From an uncultured Enterobacterales bacterium (lineage in GTDB: Bacteria > Pseudomonadota > Gammaproteobacteria > Enterobacterales > CALYQQ01): 64,000 nt of DNA. A program made the position numbers and the translations under genes. The stretch spans positions 1-64,000 of the forward strand of contig CALYQQ010000011.1 of assembly GCA_945288535.1 (NCBI GenBank), given 5' to 3'. This document shows positions 1 through 10,430 of the stretch, in pieces (the stretch's first letter is position 1; each line of letters starts with the position of its first letter). The notes beneath the pieces are model-generated. The model made no database searches and was not told the DNA's origin. It worked only from the letters and a program-made list of their open reading frames with translations.

Positions 1-324
1 GTCTGATTATATACTCATTGAGTTATTTTATACTGACTCAACAAATATTCTATTAATGTATGCTAACCTTCAATATTGCAATATAAGTATTTACTTCCCT
101 TTGATAATTTATTTATAACAATACTATGGCTAATAATAATTTATTCGTTATTTTTCGTTCATTTATTATCTGCTTTATCATTAAATAATATCAGCTAGCT
201 AACAGTATTCTCGATATTACTTCATTATGAACCGTTAGCTCGTTATCTCATAAAAAATTAGGCTAACCATTGTATATATCACTATTACTCTTCTGAAAAT
301 AGACTTCATTTTTTTCTATACTAA
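1..324. other. AT-rich stretch without a gene
   Basis: Very AT-rich sequence at the window edge. I see no ORF of useful length, no RNA gene and no clear hairpin on either strand. It lies downstream of the broken immunity-like gene and is probably more of the same decayed accessory region. Confidence 0.6.
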
Positions 325-581
325 TTATTTTATTTTTATTATTTTTTTCGCCAAATCATCCTTTAATTTTTTATCATCCTCAGATGTCTATACTTTATCC
401 GCTTGCTGTGTGTACATCGGTTTACACAATCTTTTTAACAGTAAAAAATAAAAATAATAGTAGAAGTACGATAATAACAACAATTGGTACGCCAATTCTT
501 TGGATGAAAACTCTTTAATAAAAAGAAAAGAATAAATACGACCACAAACATTATAAAAACGACAAAATAAAAGATATACAT
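325..581 (-). pseudogene. Broken small two-helix membrane protein, probable immunity gene of the RHS toxin
   Basis: A good ribosome binding site (GGGAGG) sits inside the end of the toxin tip, and an ATG follows the toxin stop by 4 bases. The reading starts MYIFYFVVFIMFVVVF, a membrane helix. A frameshift then moves the signal to another frame, which gives a second helix (RIGVPIVVIIVLLLLFLFF). A further shift and an amber codon lead into a charged tail (TSEDDKKLKDDLAKK) and a TAA. A small membrane protein placed directly after a toxin tip is what known polymorphic-toxin loci carry as immunity genes. The function is inference from position; I do not recognise the family. Confidence 0.5.
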
Positions 582-585
582 CTTA

Positions 586-1405
586 TTATTTTCCTCCCAA
601 ACGTTTATATTCGAATTTTACTTTTGCTGCCCAAGTTTAGTAATTTTTGCCTACTAATCTATATTTATTTAATGTATCCACATTTTCTACAGCTTGAGCC
701 ATTAACTCATCATTTTCAAAACATGGATCGGAACCTTCTTTGTAATTACCGATTTGCTCTTCAGAATCCGAATAAAGTTGATCATTAGAAACAAAGCCAA
801 TATTACTCCCATCATCAAAAAAGAGATGCTCATGCGATATATCTATATCAAAAAAATCAAACAAATTATTATGTTTATTATTTGATAATGGGCCATACTA
901 ATGTAAATTAACTAAAGATCGTTTTTTAAAACAGGCTGTTAACCCATTGGGATCTATCCATGCAATCGGGTTTACAGGACACATATAAAAGTTTATCCCA
1001 CCTAAAAGACCAATTAGATCTTAGGTAATATAACGTCCTAATTTCGGGTCCTAATAACGGTAACGATTATAATGTAATCCAGACGCTTCATCATAATGCT
1101 GGCCCAGCATGCGTATTGACTGAATGAGGTTCATCGGTTTTTTTCATCAATAAGATTACCCCACGGATAATAATCAGTCTGCCAATTAACATTACCCTTT
1201 GAATCAATTAATGCCAATAGGGTACCCAGATGATTACAATTATAATACTGAAGGGTACATTCTGATAAATGAATAGAATCAGGTAATGTTATAAACGCAC
1301 TAAATTCTTATCACGTATCTTATTATTCAACCTTATAAACCATGATTTGCTGATCTACTTTATCATTATGATTTACTCATAAACAATTTCTTGTACTGTT
1401 GGGCC
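586..1405 (-). pseudogene. 3' remnant of an RHS-repeat polymorphic toxin gene with a papain-fold-like toxin tip
   Basis: Read on the minus strand across frames, the sequence gives typical RHS core C-terminal motifs in order: GPTVQEIVYE, YYNCNHLGTLLALIDSKGN, WQTDYYPWGNLIDE, GQHYDEASGLHYNRYRY, DPKLGRYIT, DLIGLLGGINFY and NPIAWIDPNGL. It is broken by at least one frameshift (near 1140) and several in-frame stops. After DPNGL comes a variable tip (SHEHLFFDDGSNIGF, then YRLVGKNY, stop, TWAAKVKFEY). Its pattern of an N-terminal His and a C-terminal 'NCxxW' suits permuted papain-fold (NlpC/P60, LRAT-like) toxin tips. The expected Cys is Tyr here and the next codon is a stop. The ORF-track entry 637..864 is the longest unbroken piece. 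The RHS identity is firm; the toxin class is inference. Confidence 0.8.
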
Positions 1406-1929
1406 TTATTTACGTTATCTGTTATTTAAATAGTGATTGCGGTTATGTAGACAAGGGTGATACCCACTCCTCTTATTCTCTCCATAAAATTGTCATGCTT
1501 TCGGCTCATTTCATTTGTTAATCACAATTAAGAAGTTTTATTACCTAAAAAATACATTGTTGTTTGCCTTGTGGGTATAGCGGAAGTACCAAGATTGATT
1601 ACCACCTGAGCAATAAGGGAGCTTATCCCTGAATATCGTTTTAGGCAGATGTTTACTTTTTTTGCTAGTATAGCGATTAATATCATAATGAAGTTCTCCT
1701 GCAAATTTTCAAGGAGATTTTTATTATGCAAAGGAAAAATAGATTGTTTGTCAAAAATACGAATATACCGTTATCGTATTTCGATGTACCTTTTAATGTA
1801 GCATATTAACTACATTTCCAGAATAAATCGGTGGAAGTCAGGAAAAAACAAATACTCAAAAAGCTGCTTACGAATAAAAGTATTTTTGCTAAGAAATAAA
1901 CGTAATAAAAAAATGATAAGGATAATAAT
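1406..1929. other. Spacer between RHS remnant and tRNA-Gly, no supported gene
   Basis: About 520 bases without a gene I can support. The minus strand has a 67-codon ORF (1528..1731) with a plausible GGAG upstream of an internal ATG, but its product matches nothing I know. Another frame reads FRDKLPYCSGGNQSWYFRYTHK, which looks more protein-like, so this may be a decayed coding region, perhaps older RHS or mobile-element sequence. Confidence 0.4.
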
Positions 1930-2005
1930 TGGAGCGGGAAACGAGGTTCGAACTCGCGACCTCAACCTTGGCAAGGTTGCGCTCTACCAACTGAGCTATT
2001 CCCGC
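1930..2005 (-). tRNA. tRNA-Gly (anticodon GCC)
   Basis: The minus strand gives a full cloverleaf: acceptor GCGGGAA pairing with TTCCCGC, D arm TAGCTCAGTTGGTAGAGC, anticodon stem-loop CAACCTTGCCAAGGTTG with GCC in the loop, T arm with GTTCGAA, discriminator T and an encoded CCA end. E. coli carries tRNA-Gly(GCC) genes (glyV/X/Y) near orn, the neighbour here, which supports both the identity and the conserved context. It is a single copy here rather than a tandem cluster. Confidence 0.97.
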
Positions 2006-2086
2006 ACTAAGAAATTAATGAACATTTATAGCTGTTCATAAATAAGAATGAGACTTGCCACTCACACGTGTTGTCTGTAGGGGCGC

Positions 2087-2114
2087 ATTATACGAAAATT
2101 TGCCGTGTCTGCAA
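2087..2114 (-). promoter_or_regulatory. Promoter of tRNA-Gly
   Basis: On the minus strand TTGCAG and a perfect TATAAT are separated by 16 bases, followed at once by the GC-rich run GCGCCCC. A GC-rich discriminator is typical of stable-RNA promoters under stringent control. The tRNA begins about 80 bases downstream, which leaves a 5' leader to be trimmed. Confidence 0.85.
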
Positions 2115-2228
2115 GTGTTAATTTCAAATTTTTATTTATTTTATTCTATATATACACGTCAATATGTTTATCAGTAACATTTCATTAAGTATCATTCAAT
2201 ATTTATGCTTCAGCATGTTACATAGAAA

Positions 2229-2783
2229 TTAAAGTTGAATAAAGTGCTGCCGATAGTAAGTAAGTTCTTGAATTGATTCACGGATATCGTCTAAGGCTTG
2301 ATGAGTATTCTGTTTGACAAAGCCATTTAAAATTTGAGGCTTCCAGCGTCGAGCCAACTCTTTCAATGTACTGACGTCAAGATAACGATAATGAAAATAA
2401 CGTTCAAGCTCAGGCATATACCGGTACAAAAAACGTCTATCCTGACCAATACTGTTACCACAAATAGGTGAACACCCCGCAGGCACCCATTTTTTTAAAA
2501 AATCAATCGTGGCCGCCTGTGCTTCTTCTTCTGTTATTTTACTCTGTTTTACGCGATCAATAAGACCACTGATACTATGTGTTCGCGTGTTCCAGTCATC
2601 CATTAGCATAAGTTGGCTATCTGTTTGATGAATAGCTAATACAGGACCTTCGGCTAAAATAGTCAAGGCAGAATCAGTTACAATAGTTGCGATCTCAATA
2701 ATCCGATCGCGCTCAGGATCTAATCCTGTCATTTCCAGATCAATCCAGATCAAATTATCACTACTTGAGTTATTATTGCTCAT
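2229..2783 (-). CDS. orn: Oligoribonuclease Orn
   Basis: A 3'-to-5' exonuclease of the DEDD superfamily that degrades very short RNAs (2-5 nt) to mononucleotides in the cytoplasm; it is usually essential in gammaproteobacteria. Visible motifs are DEDD motif I in [20 protein letters not shown], the [14 protein letters not shown]-like block, and [11 protein letters not shown] near the C-terminus. The ORF track starts 10 codons early. AGGA (2790-2793) sits 6 bases before the second of two ATGs, so I start at MSNNNSSS, which gives 184 residues against 181 in E. coli. It is divergent from rsgA, as in E. coli. Confidence 0.96.
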   Translation of the reverse strand: MSNNNSSSDNLIWIDLEMTGLDPERDRIIEIATIVTDSALTILAEGPVLAIHQTDSQLMLMDDWNTRTHSISGLIDRVKQSKITEEEAQAATIDFLKKWVPAGCSPICGNSIGQDRRFLYRYMPELERYFHYRYLDVSTLKELARRWKPQILNGFVKQNTHQALDDIRESIQELTYYRQHFIQL

Positions 2784-2915
2784 CATTTTTCCTACATTAT
2801 CAATAAATTTCATCAGTATCTATACTAGTAATACGATGTTATTATACCAGTTTATTCCCACCGTATAATAATTATGGATAAACCCAACGTCGAGTAATAA
2901 ATAAAAGGTAATAGT

Positions 2916-3956
2916 GTGAGTAAAGCAAAACTGACCAAGGGACAGCAACGTCGTATAAAAGCAAATCATCAGCGCCGTTTAAAACAAACAACGGAATTGA
3001 CGGATTTTAACGAACTGCAGTTAGGCGAACCACAGGAAGGTATAATTATTAGTCGCTTTGGAAAACATGCGGATGTTGAAGCTTTAGATGGTACTATTTA
3101 TCGCTGCAATATACGCCGTACAATTGATTCTCTCGTAACGGGGGACCGTGTTGTTTGGCGTGCGGGCTCCTCAGCACACTCTGGTGTTAATGGTATTGTA
3201 GAAGCAGTACATGAGAGAGCATCCGTATTAACGCGACCTGATTATTATGATGGTGTAAAACCTGTCGCAGCCAATATTGACCAGATTGCTATAATCTCTG
3301 CTATTTTACCGGACTTGTCTTTTAATATTATTGATCGTTATTTAGTTGCTTGTGAAACACTGAAAATTCCAGCTTTCCTTGTTATTAATAAAGTTGATTT
3401 ATTAGATAATAAGCAAGCAGAATGGCTTGAACAGTCGATGAAAATTTATCAGGATATTGGTTATCAATATGTGATGGTTTCAACTATTTCAAAACAAGGT
3501 ATGCATCCTTTGATACAAAGGTTGACTGATACTACGACAGTATTTGTCGGTCAATCGGGTGTGGGAAAATCAAGTTTGATAAATACACTGCTTCCTGATA
3601 TGCAAAATACAATTGTAACTGGAAGTGTTTCCGGCGCATCAGGATTAGGGCAACATACGACAACAGCTGCTAGGCTCTATCATTTTAATACTGGTGGTCA
3701 ACTCATTGATTCGCCAGGTATAAGAGAATTTGGACTGTGGCATCTTACTCCAGAACAAGTGACATGGGGATTTGTAGAGTTTCGCCCGTTTTTAGGTCAT
3801 TGCAAATTTCGTGATTGTAAACATAATAGTGATCCTGGTTGTGCAATTCATACTGCTGTTAAACAGGGTAAGATTGCCAAACAACGTTTTATCAATTATC
3901 ACCGAATATTAGAATCAATGAATGGTTTACGAATGCGAAAGCAAATAGATTCGTAG
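2916..3956 (+). CDS. rsgA: Ribosome small subunit-dependent GTPase RsgA
   Basis: A late 30S-subunit maturation factor that binds the decoding region and releases after GTP hydrolysis. The domains appear in the circularly permuted order that defines the family: an N-terminal OB fold, then G4 (NKVDLL), then the P-loop [10 protein letters not shown], then G3 (DSPG), and a C-terminal zinc knuckle ([16 protein letters not shown]). The start is GTG with AAGG upstream; 346 residues against 350 in E. coli. It is followed by psd on the same strand after about 100 bases. Confidence 0.96.
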   Translation: MSKAKLTKGQQRRIKANHQRRLKQTTELTDFNELQLGEPQEGIIISRFGKHADVEALDGTIYRCNIRRTIDSLVTGDRVVWRAGSSAHSGVNGIVEAVHERASVLTRPDYYDGVKPVAANIDQIAIISAILPDLSFNIIDRYLVACETLKIPAFLVINKVDLLDNKQAEWLEQSMKIYQDIGYQYVMVSTISKQGMHPLIQRLTDTTTVFVGQSGVGKSSLINTLLPDMQNTIVTGSVSGASGLGQHTTTAARLYHFNTGGQLIDSPGIREFGLWHLTPEQVTWGFVEFRPFLGHCKFRDCKHNSDPGCAIHTAVKQGKIAKQRFINYHRILESMNGLRMRKQIDS

Positions 3957-4055
3957 CTATAAGATAAAAAAGCGATTTTTTCTTTAAATGGATTTAATTA
4001 GGCCATATAGAACAAATGCAAATTAAACAATTAATATTTCAACTCTGAGGTTATT

Positions 4056-4952
4056 GTGAAATTGAACTTATATTCTTTTATACCCAAGCAATTATTAACA
4101 AATATGGCTGGTTGGTTGGCTGAAAAAAAAGCAGGTTGGTTTACTCACCTATTAATTAGTGGATTCATAAAGCTATATAAAGTAGATATGCAGGAGGCTG
4201 AATATTCAGATGCAAATGCTTATCCTACATTTAATGCTTTTTTTACACGTTCTTTAAAGCCAAATAGCCGACCGATTGTTGAACAAGAAAATACATTAGT
4301 CATGCCTGCTGATGGTACTATAAGTCAGTTAGGTAATATAGAACAAAATAAGATCCTACAAGCTAAAAATCATGACTATACTCTTGATGCATTATTAGCT
4401 TGCGATAAGCAAATGGTTTCATTATTTCAAAATGGCTTATTTGTCACGACGTATTTATCACCTCGTGATTATCATCGTGTTCATATGCCATGTGATGGCG
4501 TATTAAGAGAAATGCTTTATGTACCAGGCAGTTTATATTCTGTTAATTTTAAAACAGCTGAAAGCGTAGATAATCTTTTTGCACGCAATGAACGTTTAAT
4601 TTGCTTATTTGACACCCCTTTTGGACCAGTAATACAAATATTAGTGGGCGCCACCATTGTTGGTAGCATTGAAACCAAATGGGAAGGTGTCATTACGCCT
4701 TCACGTCATGGTGTATTACGCCGCTGGGAATATCCAGCTGTAGGAAAAAATGCCATTAAATTAAAAAAAGGCGATGAAATGGGATGTTTTAAATTAGGCT
4801 CAACGGTTATTAATTTATTTACCAAGGATATTATTAAGTTTGCACCACATTTACAAAGCAAAACTAAAGTTCGTATGGGTGAATTAATGGCAAATGCGTC
4901 TAATATTAATCATGAACTTACACAAGATAACAATAATGATAATACAGAATAA
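4056..4952 (+). CDS. psd: Phosphatidylserine decarboxylase proenzyme Psd
   Basis: An inner-membrane enzyme that decarboxylates phosphatidylserine to phosphatidylethanolamine, the main phospholipid of these cells. The proenzyme cleaves itself within LGST; here the motif is [11 protein letters not shown] with Ser249 as the predicted pyruvoyl precursor. The conserved block [16 protein letters not shown] is also present. The start is GTG with CTGAGG upstream. It has 298 residues; the tail after the cleavage region is shorter than in E. coli (322). It probably shares function or transcription with mscM downstream, as in E. coli, although a hairpin lies between them here. Confidence 0.96.
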   Translation: MKLNLYSFIPKQLLTNMAGWLAEKKAGWFTHLLISGFIKLYKVDMQEAEYSDANAYPTFNAFFTRSLKPNSRPIVEQENTLVMPADGTISQLGNIEQNKILQAKNHDYTLDALLACDKQMVSLFQNGLFVTTYLSPRDYHRVHMPCDGVLREMLYVPGSLYSVNFKTAESVDNLFARNERLICLFDTPFGPVIQILVGATIVGSIETKWEGVITPSRHGVLRRWEYPAVGKNAIKLKKGDEMGCFKLGSTVINLFTKDIIKFAPHLQSKTKVRMGELMANASNINHELTQDNNNDNTE

Positions 4953-4974
4953 ATAGGGCAATTACATTATTTAC

Positions 4975-5003
4975 TAAGCTTGATTCATAATAAGTCAAGC
5001 TTA
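4975..5003 (+). terminator. Hairpin between psd and mscM
   Basis: TAAGCTTGA and TCAAGCTTA form a 9 bp stem with an 11-base loop just after psd. There is no real U tract, so termination may be partial; it could equally be an attenuating or RNA-stabilising hairpin. Confidence 0.4.
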
Positions 5004-5206
5004 TATCAATAATAATAAATGAAGCTTGACATTTTTAGAGGATTTTTCGTCAATTAGGACATGTATACTGACATCATAATTTATTGACTCTATTATTTTT
5101 ATAATATTCAAACATTATCGTTGTCAGCTTTATTATTGGATTTCAGACTTAACAATAGTAGTACAACTAAATTTACGCACCACTTACATTATTAGGGATA
5201 AATTAG

Positions 5207-8200
5207 ATGCGTTTTGTCTTATTATTAGTAGCACTCATTGTACCATTATTTATTTCTGCCTCTCAGTTACCTGCTAATATTAATTTAGAAAATGAATTAA
5301 AAAAAATTGAAAATAATCCTAATCTTACCAATCAAACAGAAATCATTGAGGTTTTGCGAAAAGCTATTGCTCGACAAGTTGAATTAAATAATTCACAATC
5401 GAATACCGCAAAATATCAAAAAGTTATAGATAATTATCAAAAGCTATCACAGGATTTAAAGACACAAAAACAAAAGCTATCAACGAAAACATTTACTATT
5501 CCAACCAATTTTTCTATTGATGAACTCGAACAAAAGGTTCTGCAATTTAATAGCCGACAAATTGAATTAAATCGTGTTATACAAGAAGAGGAAGATCGTC
5601 ACCGTAATATTGGTGATGAATTATTAATGATCCCGCAACAACAGGCTGAAATGGGCAAAAAGCTTTATGTTGCCAATAAGTTATTACAAGAAGCTGAAGT
5701 AGCAGAAAAAAACCCACTTAATTTAGCGTTATTACGTGAAGCTCAGATAGAAGTTGATTTTTACCAAGCTAAAGATAATGAACTGGCTATCCAACAATTA
5801 TCTGTACCAAATCGTCAGATGTTATCTCAATTAACAATCGATTTGCTCAAGCAAGAATATAGCATCAATGAAAATTATTTAATTAACTTACGTAATAAAT
5901 TAAATGAGCAAAAATTACAACGTCAAAAAGAAACCGAACAATTAGCAAAAGATATTGAAGAAAATCAGCTTGATTTACCTGATTCAATAAAAAAACAATT
6001 ACAATCTAATCAATTATTAGCGAAACGAGTATTAGAACAAACGGAACGTCTTGACAAAATTACGTTACAACAAAAACAATTAACTGACAATATCAATACT
6101 GTATTTAAGACAAGAACAACACTTTTAGAACAAGCTAAATGGCTCAATATGTCAACTACACTTGGCCAAATTCAACGAGCTAAAATAGCACGCTTGCCTA
6201 AAGCAGCACAATTACAACAATTAGATACAGAAATGGCCGAAATTCGTGTTGCACAAATTTCTACCCGAGAAAGTTTAAAGCGTTATGAAATTACTCAGGA
6301 AAATTTTGACAGTCTTAAAAAAACCTTGGACGAATTAAAACAGCTAAAAATCACTTTTGGCATAAGTAATGATGAAGCAATCGCGAAGCTACCTCAAGAT
6401 AAACAACGAACTTTGCAAGAAAAAATCCTTCTTGCACAACAGGCACAAAAAACAACCTTACAAAGTCTACCTAATTACAACTCATCACATCAGGATTTAC
6501 AGTTATTTAATGACAATCAACTAAGTCTGATGGCGCAGCAACTAACAACACAAAAAGAATTACTCCAATCACTACAGAAATGTAATGAATCACTTATTAT
6601 TGAACTTACCAAATTAAATGTATTAAATAATCAATTAATTGAAGCACTTAAAGAAGTAAAAGACGCGTCACATCGTTATTTGTTTTGGGTTGCTGATGTT
6701 GAACCTATTAATTTTAGCTTTCCACTACAATTACTCGTCGATCTTAATTATTTTATTTCCCTTAATACGCTGTCTCAATTAACGAATGCATTCCTTAGCA
6801 TCTTAACATCACCCGATACCTTAATGTTACTTGCTGGTGCGTTTTTACTTGTTGGTTTTAATTTTATATCACGTCGTCAATACAGTGCTTTCATAGAAAG
6901 AGCCGCTAACAAAGTGGGGAAAGTGACGCAAGATAACTTTTCACTGACATTACGAACATTATTATGGTCAATTATAAGAGCTATCCCATTACCTCTTTTT
7001 TGGGGAACATTAAGTTATGGACTACAACAGGCCTGGCAGTATCCTATCGCTGTTTCGATTGGTCGTGGTATTGGTGCAACATTACCATTAATGTGGGCTT
7101 TTATGATTTGTGCTAGCTTCTCTCGCCCTAATGGACTCTTTATTGTTCATTTAAATTGGGATGCAAAACATGTTAGTAAAGCTATGCGATATTATAAATC
7201 GACCATTTGGTTAGTAATACCATTAACTATATCTCTTATTTCACTCGATCACTATAGTGATATTGAATCAAGTAACCGGGATTTAATCAGTACTATTGGC
7301 CGGTTTTGTTTTTTCCTACTTTGCGCCGCTCTATTTATGATGACGACAAATTTATATCGTGCTGGCGTAGCACTTTACCTTGATAAAAAAGGCTCAAACG
7401 ATAATGTCGTTAACCGCACATTATGGATAGCTTTACAATTAGCACCAATAGCTGCAGCGATTGCAGCGGCTTGTGGCTATCTGGCGACATCTCAAGCATT
7501 ACTTGGCCGATTAGATATTTCGGTAATTATCTGGTTTGGATTACTCATTGTTTATCATATTATACGACGATTAATGCTTATTCAACGCCGAAGAATTGAA
7601 TTTGAACGCGCAAAGCAAAAACGTGCAGAACGCCTAGCTCAACGTAAAATTAATAATGAAGATGAATCAAATGTAAACGCTGGCAATGATAACTGGATGG
7701 AGGCAGAGAATGATGAAATTGATCTGGATGATATTAGTACACAATCATTAAATTTGATTAGATCAATCTTAACCATGATTGCTTTACTATCCATTATTGC
7801 GATCTGGTCAGAAATTTACTCAGCATTTTCTTTCCTTGATAACATTCGACTCTGGGAAGTGACAACAACATTTAATGGTGTTGAAAGTAGCCAATCAATT
7901 ACATTGATGTCAATTCTTATTGCAATATTAGTATTTATTGTTACAGCCCAACTCGTGCGTAATTTACCTGCATTGCTCGAATTGGCGATACTACAACACC
8001 TTGAATTGACACCAGGCACCAGTTATGCCATCACTACACTAACCAAATATATTCTAATGACCATAGGAACATTAGTTGCCTTTTCATTAATTGGTGTTGA
8101 CTGGTCTAAATTACAATTTCTCATTGCCGCCCTTGGTGTTGGATTAGGTTTTGGTCTACAAGAAATTTTTGCAAATTTTATTTCGGGCTTGATTATTCTA

Positions 8201-8728
8201 TTTGAAAAACCTATTCGAATTAACGATATGGTAACCATTCGCGGTTTAACAGGTAATATAGCTAAAATTAATACACGTGCGACCACTATTATTGATTGGG
8301 ATAGAAAAGAAATAATTATGCCAAATAAAGCCTTTATTACTGAGCAATTTACTAACTGGTCCTTAAGTGATTCAGTAACACGAATTGTCTTAACTATCCC
8401 GGCTGAAGTGAGCGTTGATTCTCAAAAAATCATTAATATTTTGAAAGAGGCTGCTAAAAATTGTAGTTATGTTATGGAGAATCCACAACCTGATGTTTTT
8501 CTGGTTGATATTCAACAAGGGATCCAGATATTTGAACTACGGGTTTTTGCCTCTGAAATGGGGCACCGAATGCCCCTTCGCAATGAATTAAATAAACTTA
8601 TTGTTGATTCATATAAAGAACATAATCTGGTCTTACCATTTCCACCAATACAAATTAATGGAAATATACCTAGTCGTAAAACATTTGGTGAAATCAGTAA
8701 CCGACGTTATAACCCGGGTGACTTGTAA
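5207..8728 (+). CDS. mscM: Large mechanosensitive channel of the MscS family (MscM/YjeP)
   Basis: An inner-membrane channel that opens on membrane tension and releases solutes during osmotic downshock. It has an N-terminal signal peptide (MRFVLLLVALIVPLFISAS), a long Gln/Lys/Glu-rich coiled-coil periplasmic region to about residue 490, many membrane helices (about 535-970), and the MscS core near residue 975 (GVGLGFGLQEIFANFISG, then FEKPIRINDMV). A charged cytoplasmic loop (about 800-850) precedes the last helices. At 1173 residues it is somewhat longer than E. coli YjeP (1107). Its position after psd argues for MscM rather than the paralogue MscK. Confidence 0.92.
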   Translation: MRFVLLLVALIVPLFISASQLPANINLENELKKIENNPNLTNQTEIIEVLRKAIARQVELNNSQSNTAKYQKVIDNYQKLSQDLKTQKQKLSTKTFTIPTNFSIDELEQKVLQFNSRQIELNRVIQEEEDRHRNIGDELLMIPQQQAEMGKKLYVANKLLQEAEVAEKNPLNLALLREAQIEVDFYQAKDNELAIQQLSVPNRQMLSQLTIDLLKQEYSINENYLINLRNKLNEQKLQRQKETEQLAKDIEENQLDLPDSIKKQLQSNQLLAKRVLEQTERLDKITLQQKQLTDNINTVFKTRTTLLEQAKWLNMSTTLGQIQRAKIARLPKAAQLQQLDTEMAEIRVAQISTRESLKRYEITQENFDSLKKTLDELKQLKITFGISNDEAIAKLPQDKQRTLQEKILLAQQAQKTTLQSLPNYNSSHQDLQLFNDNQLSLMAQQLTTQKELLQSLQKCNESLIIELTKLNVLNNQLIEALKEVKDASHRYLFWVADVEPINFSFPLQLLVDLNYFISLNTLSQLTNAFLSILTSPDTLMLLAGAFLLVGFNFISRRQYSAFIERAANKVGKVTQDNFSLTLRTLLWSIIRAIPLPLFWGTLSYGLQQAWQYPIAVSIGRGIGATLPLMWAFMICASFSRPNGLFIVHLNWDAKHVSKAMRYYKSTIWLVIPLTISLISLDHYSDIESSNRDLISTIGRFCFFLLCAALFMMTTNLYRAGVALYLDKKGSNDNVVNRTLWIALQLAPIAAAIAAACGYLATSQALLGRLDISVIIWFGLLIVYHIIRRLMLIQRRRIEFERAKQKRAERLAQRKINNEDESNVNAGNDNWMEAENDEIDLDDISTQSLNLIRSILTMIALLSIIAIWSEIYSAFSFLDNIRLWEVTTTFNGVESSQSITLMSILIAILVFIVTAQLVRNLPALLELAILQHLELTPGTSYAITTLTKYILMTIGTLVAFSLIGVDWSKLQFLIAALGVGLGFGLQEIFANFISGLIILFEKPIRINDMVTIRGLTGNIAKINTRATTIIDWDRKEIIMPNKAFITEQFTNWSLSDSVTRIVLTIPAEVSVDSQKIINILKEAAKNCSYVMENPQPDVFLVDIQQGIQIFELRVFASEMGHRMPLRNELNKLIVDSYKEHNLVLPFPPIQINGNIPSRKTFGEISNRRYNPGDL

Positions 8729-8938
8729 TTTTATTTTATGACAGATATAAAGGTAAAACATATTGAATACCGCTTTTAATAAAAAGCTATAATTCAAACA
8801 TGCTATATACTCTGAATAACGCTATTTTACCTACTTATAGACGTTATGCCGGTATATAGCAATTCGCAATAGAATGACAAAAAGACGATAGCCTGTATTA
8901 TTCAGCTATATATTAGTTTAAACAGAATAACTATAGGC

Positions 8939-9916
8939 TCAAGCTTTATAAGTTGTAAAGGCTATGACTCTATCAATATTATTTTCGCCAAGTGCAATCA
9001 TAATTAAACGATCTACACCTAAAGCGACACCTGAACACTCAGGCAACCCGGCTTGCAATGCAGCAAGAAATAAATTATCAATGGGTTGTTCTGATAACCC
9101 GCGTTCAGTGCGCTTTTTATTATCTAACTCAAAACGTTGACGTTGTTCTGTTTCACTAGCTAATTCACGGAAACCATTAGCGAGTTCAATACCTTTATAA
9201 TAAACCTCAAAGCGGTCAGCTACACGCCGATCTTCCGTACTAATTTCAGCTAATGCGGCTTGACTAGCTGGAAAATGATAAACAAAAATAGGTTTTTCTT
9301 TACCAATGACGGGTTCAATTACCATACTAAATAATAATTGTAATAAGGTATCACGATCATCTGGTTTAGCTGCTTCATCGACTAAATGATATTTTACTGC
9401 TTGTAAATGCAGTTCTTCTTTATTAGCATCTAATGGATTTATACCAATATGACGAATAAAAATTTGCTCATACGATACAAATTCAGCAGTATCAGTATCA
9501 AGTACAGCTTGTAATAAGTCATCAACTTCATTCATTAACTGATACATATCAAAACGAGGTCGATACCATTCAAGTAATGTAAATTCAGGATTATGATAAC
9601 GACCCGCTTCTTCATTACGAAAACAGCGCCCTAACTGGTAAATAGGTCCACTTCCAGCGGCAAGTAATCGTTTCATATGGAACTCAGGGCTAGTAACTAA
9701 ATAAAGTGGCATACCTTCAGCGGCACCGGGACCCACATAATCAGTTTGAAAAGAAGATAAGTGTATATCGGTAGTAGCTGCGCGACTCATGGCTGGTGTT
9801 TCAACTTCTAATACGGCTCGTTCAGCAAAAAATGTCCTGATAGCACGTATAATTTTCGCACGTTTTAGCAAATTACTAATGGGTGCATCAGGTTGCCAAC
9901 ACGCTTTGTCACACAT
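8939..9916 (-). CDS. epmA: EF-P--lysine lyase/ligase EpmA (GenX, PoxA)
   Basis: A class II lysyl-tRNA synthetase-like enzyme without the anticodon-binding domain. It attaches (R)-beta-lysine to Lys34 of elongation factor P, which relieves stalling at polyproline. Visible motifs include the motif 2 region [35 protein letters not shown], and the motif 3-like [11 protein letters not shown] at the C-terminus. The ORF track begins at a TTG 8 codons upstream. GGAG lies 9 bases before the ATG of [12 protein letters not shown], and that start gives 325 residues, the E. coli length. Its substrate efp and the partner epmB lie 5-6 kb away in this window. Confidence 0.95.
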   Translation of the reverse strand: MCDKACWQPDAPISNLLKRAKIIRAIRTFFAERAVLEVETPAMSRAATTDIHLSSFQTDYVGPGAAEGMPLYLVTSPEFHMKRLLAAGSGPIYQLGRCFRNEEAGRYHNPEFTLLEWYRPRFDMYQLMNEVDDLLQAVLDTDTAEFVSYEQIFIRHIGINPLDANKEELHLQAVKYHLVDEAAKPDDRDTLLQLLFSMVIEPVIGKEKPIFVYHFPASQAALAEISTEDRRVADRFEVYYKGIELANGFRELASETEQRQRFELDNKKRTERGLSEQPIDNLFLAALQAGLPECSGVALGVDRLIMIALGENNIDRVIAFTTYKA

Positions 9917-10430
9917 AAAAAATAACTCCAAATTAAACAAAAGAATAAGTCTACCGAATATTTTGCTTTAAACAAACATAAGACCATAGTATAACGGCTT
10001 AATTAGCATAAAATAAGCTACACATAAATTAGGTTTTATTCATTCTCCATTAAGCTTATAACAAGTTAACCAAAAACAATGAAAAATGAAAAAGAATATA
10101 ATTTTACATTCAACCATATAAAATGAATAAAACCCAATGACGCCATAATAAACTAAAAATTTATTCAATTTATAGGATAAATATTCAAAAAAAAATCGAT
10201 CATATCAATTTTCTGAGGAACAATAGCAGGTATACTTTAAAGAAGTTATAATCATTTTTACTTATTTATGATCATAACAATGTAAAATAGATTTGGCTGA
10301 ATAAGCATATGATTATCATTTTTTATGAATGAAAATGACTAATCTATTTTTCTACTATATGAAATTACTCTAACTTTATCAACAAGGTTATAATTTTACA
10401 CTATTTAACTGGAACACTTGGAGGAATGCA
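9917..10430. other. epmA-frdA intergenic region
   Basis: A 514-base divergent spacer without a gene. It holds a candidate FNR-dependent promoter for frdABCD (separate entry) and leaves an frd leader of about 190 bases. A stretch GATTATCATTTTTTATGAATG near 10312 resembles a poor Fur site, but I do not call it. Confidence 0.6.
10196..10236 (+). promoter_or_regulatory. Candidate FNR-activated promoter of frdABCD
   Basis: TCGAT-CAT-ATCAA (10196-10208) resembles an imperfect FNR half-site pair (consensus TTGAT-N4-ATCAA). A good -10, TATACT, lies at 10231-10236, which puts the start site near 10243 and the FNR box about 41 bases upstream. That is the classic class II activator position used for anaerobic induction of fumarate reductase. 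The gap between half-sites is 3 rather than 4, so the box is not canonical. Confidence 0.5.

Noticed and set aside
1528-1731. 67-codon minus-strand ORF upstream of the RHS remnant
   Set aside because: A GGAG precedes an internal ATG, but the product matches nothing and another frame looks more protein-like; not reported as a gene.
8023-8286. Minus-strand ORFs 7816..8019 and 8023..8286 inside mscM
   Set aside because: They lie antisense within a well-supported coding region and their products resemble no protein; shadows of biased codon use.
10305-10345. GATTATCATTTTTTATGAATG before frdA as a Fur site
   Set aside because: Only the left half resembles the consensus; the right half has several mismatches.
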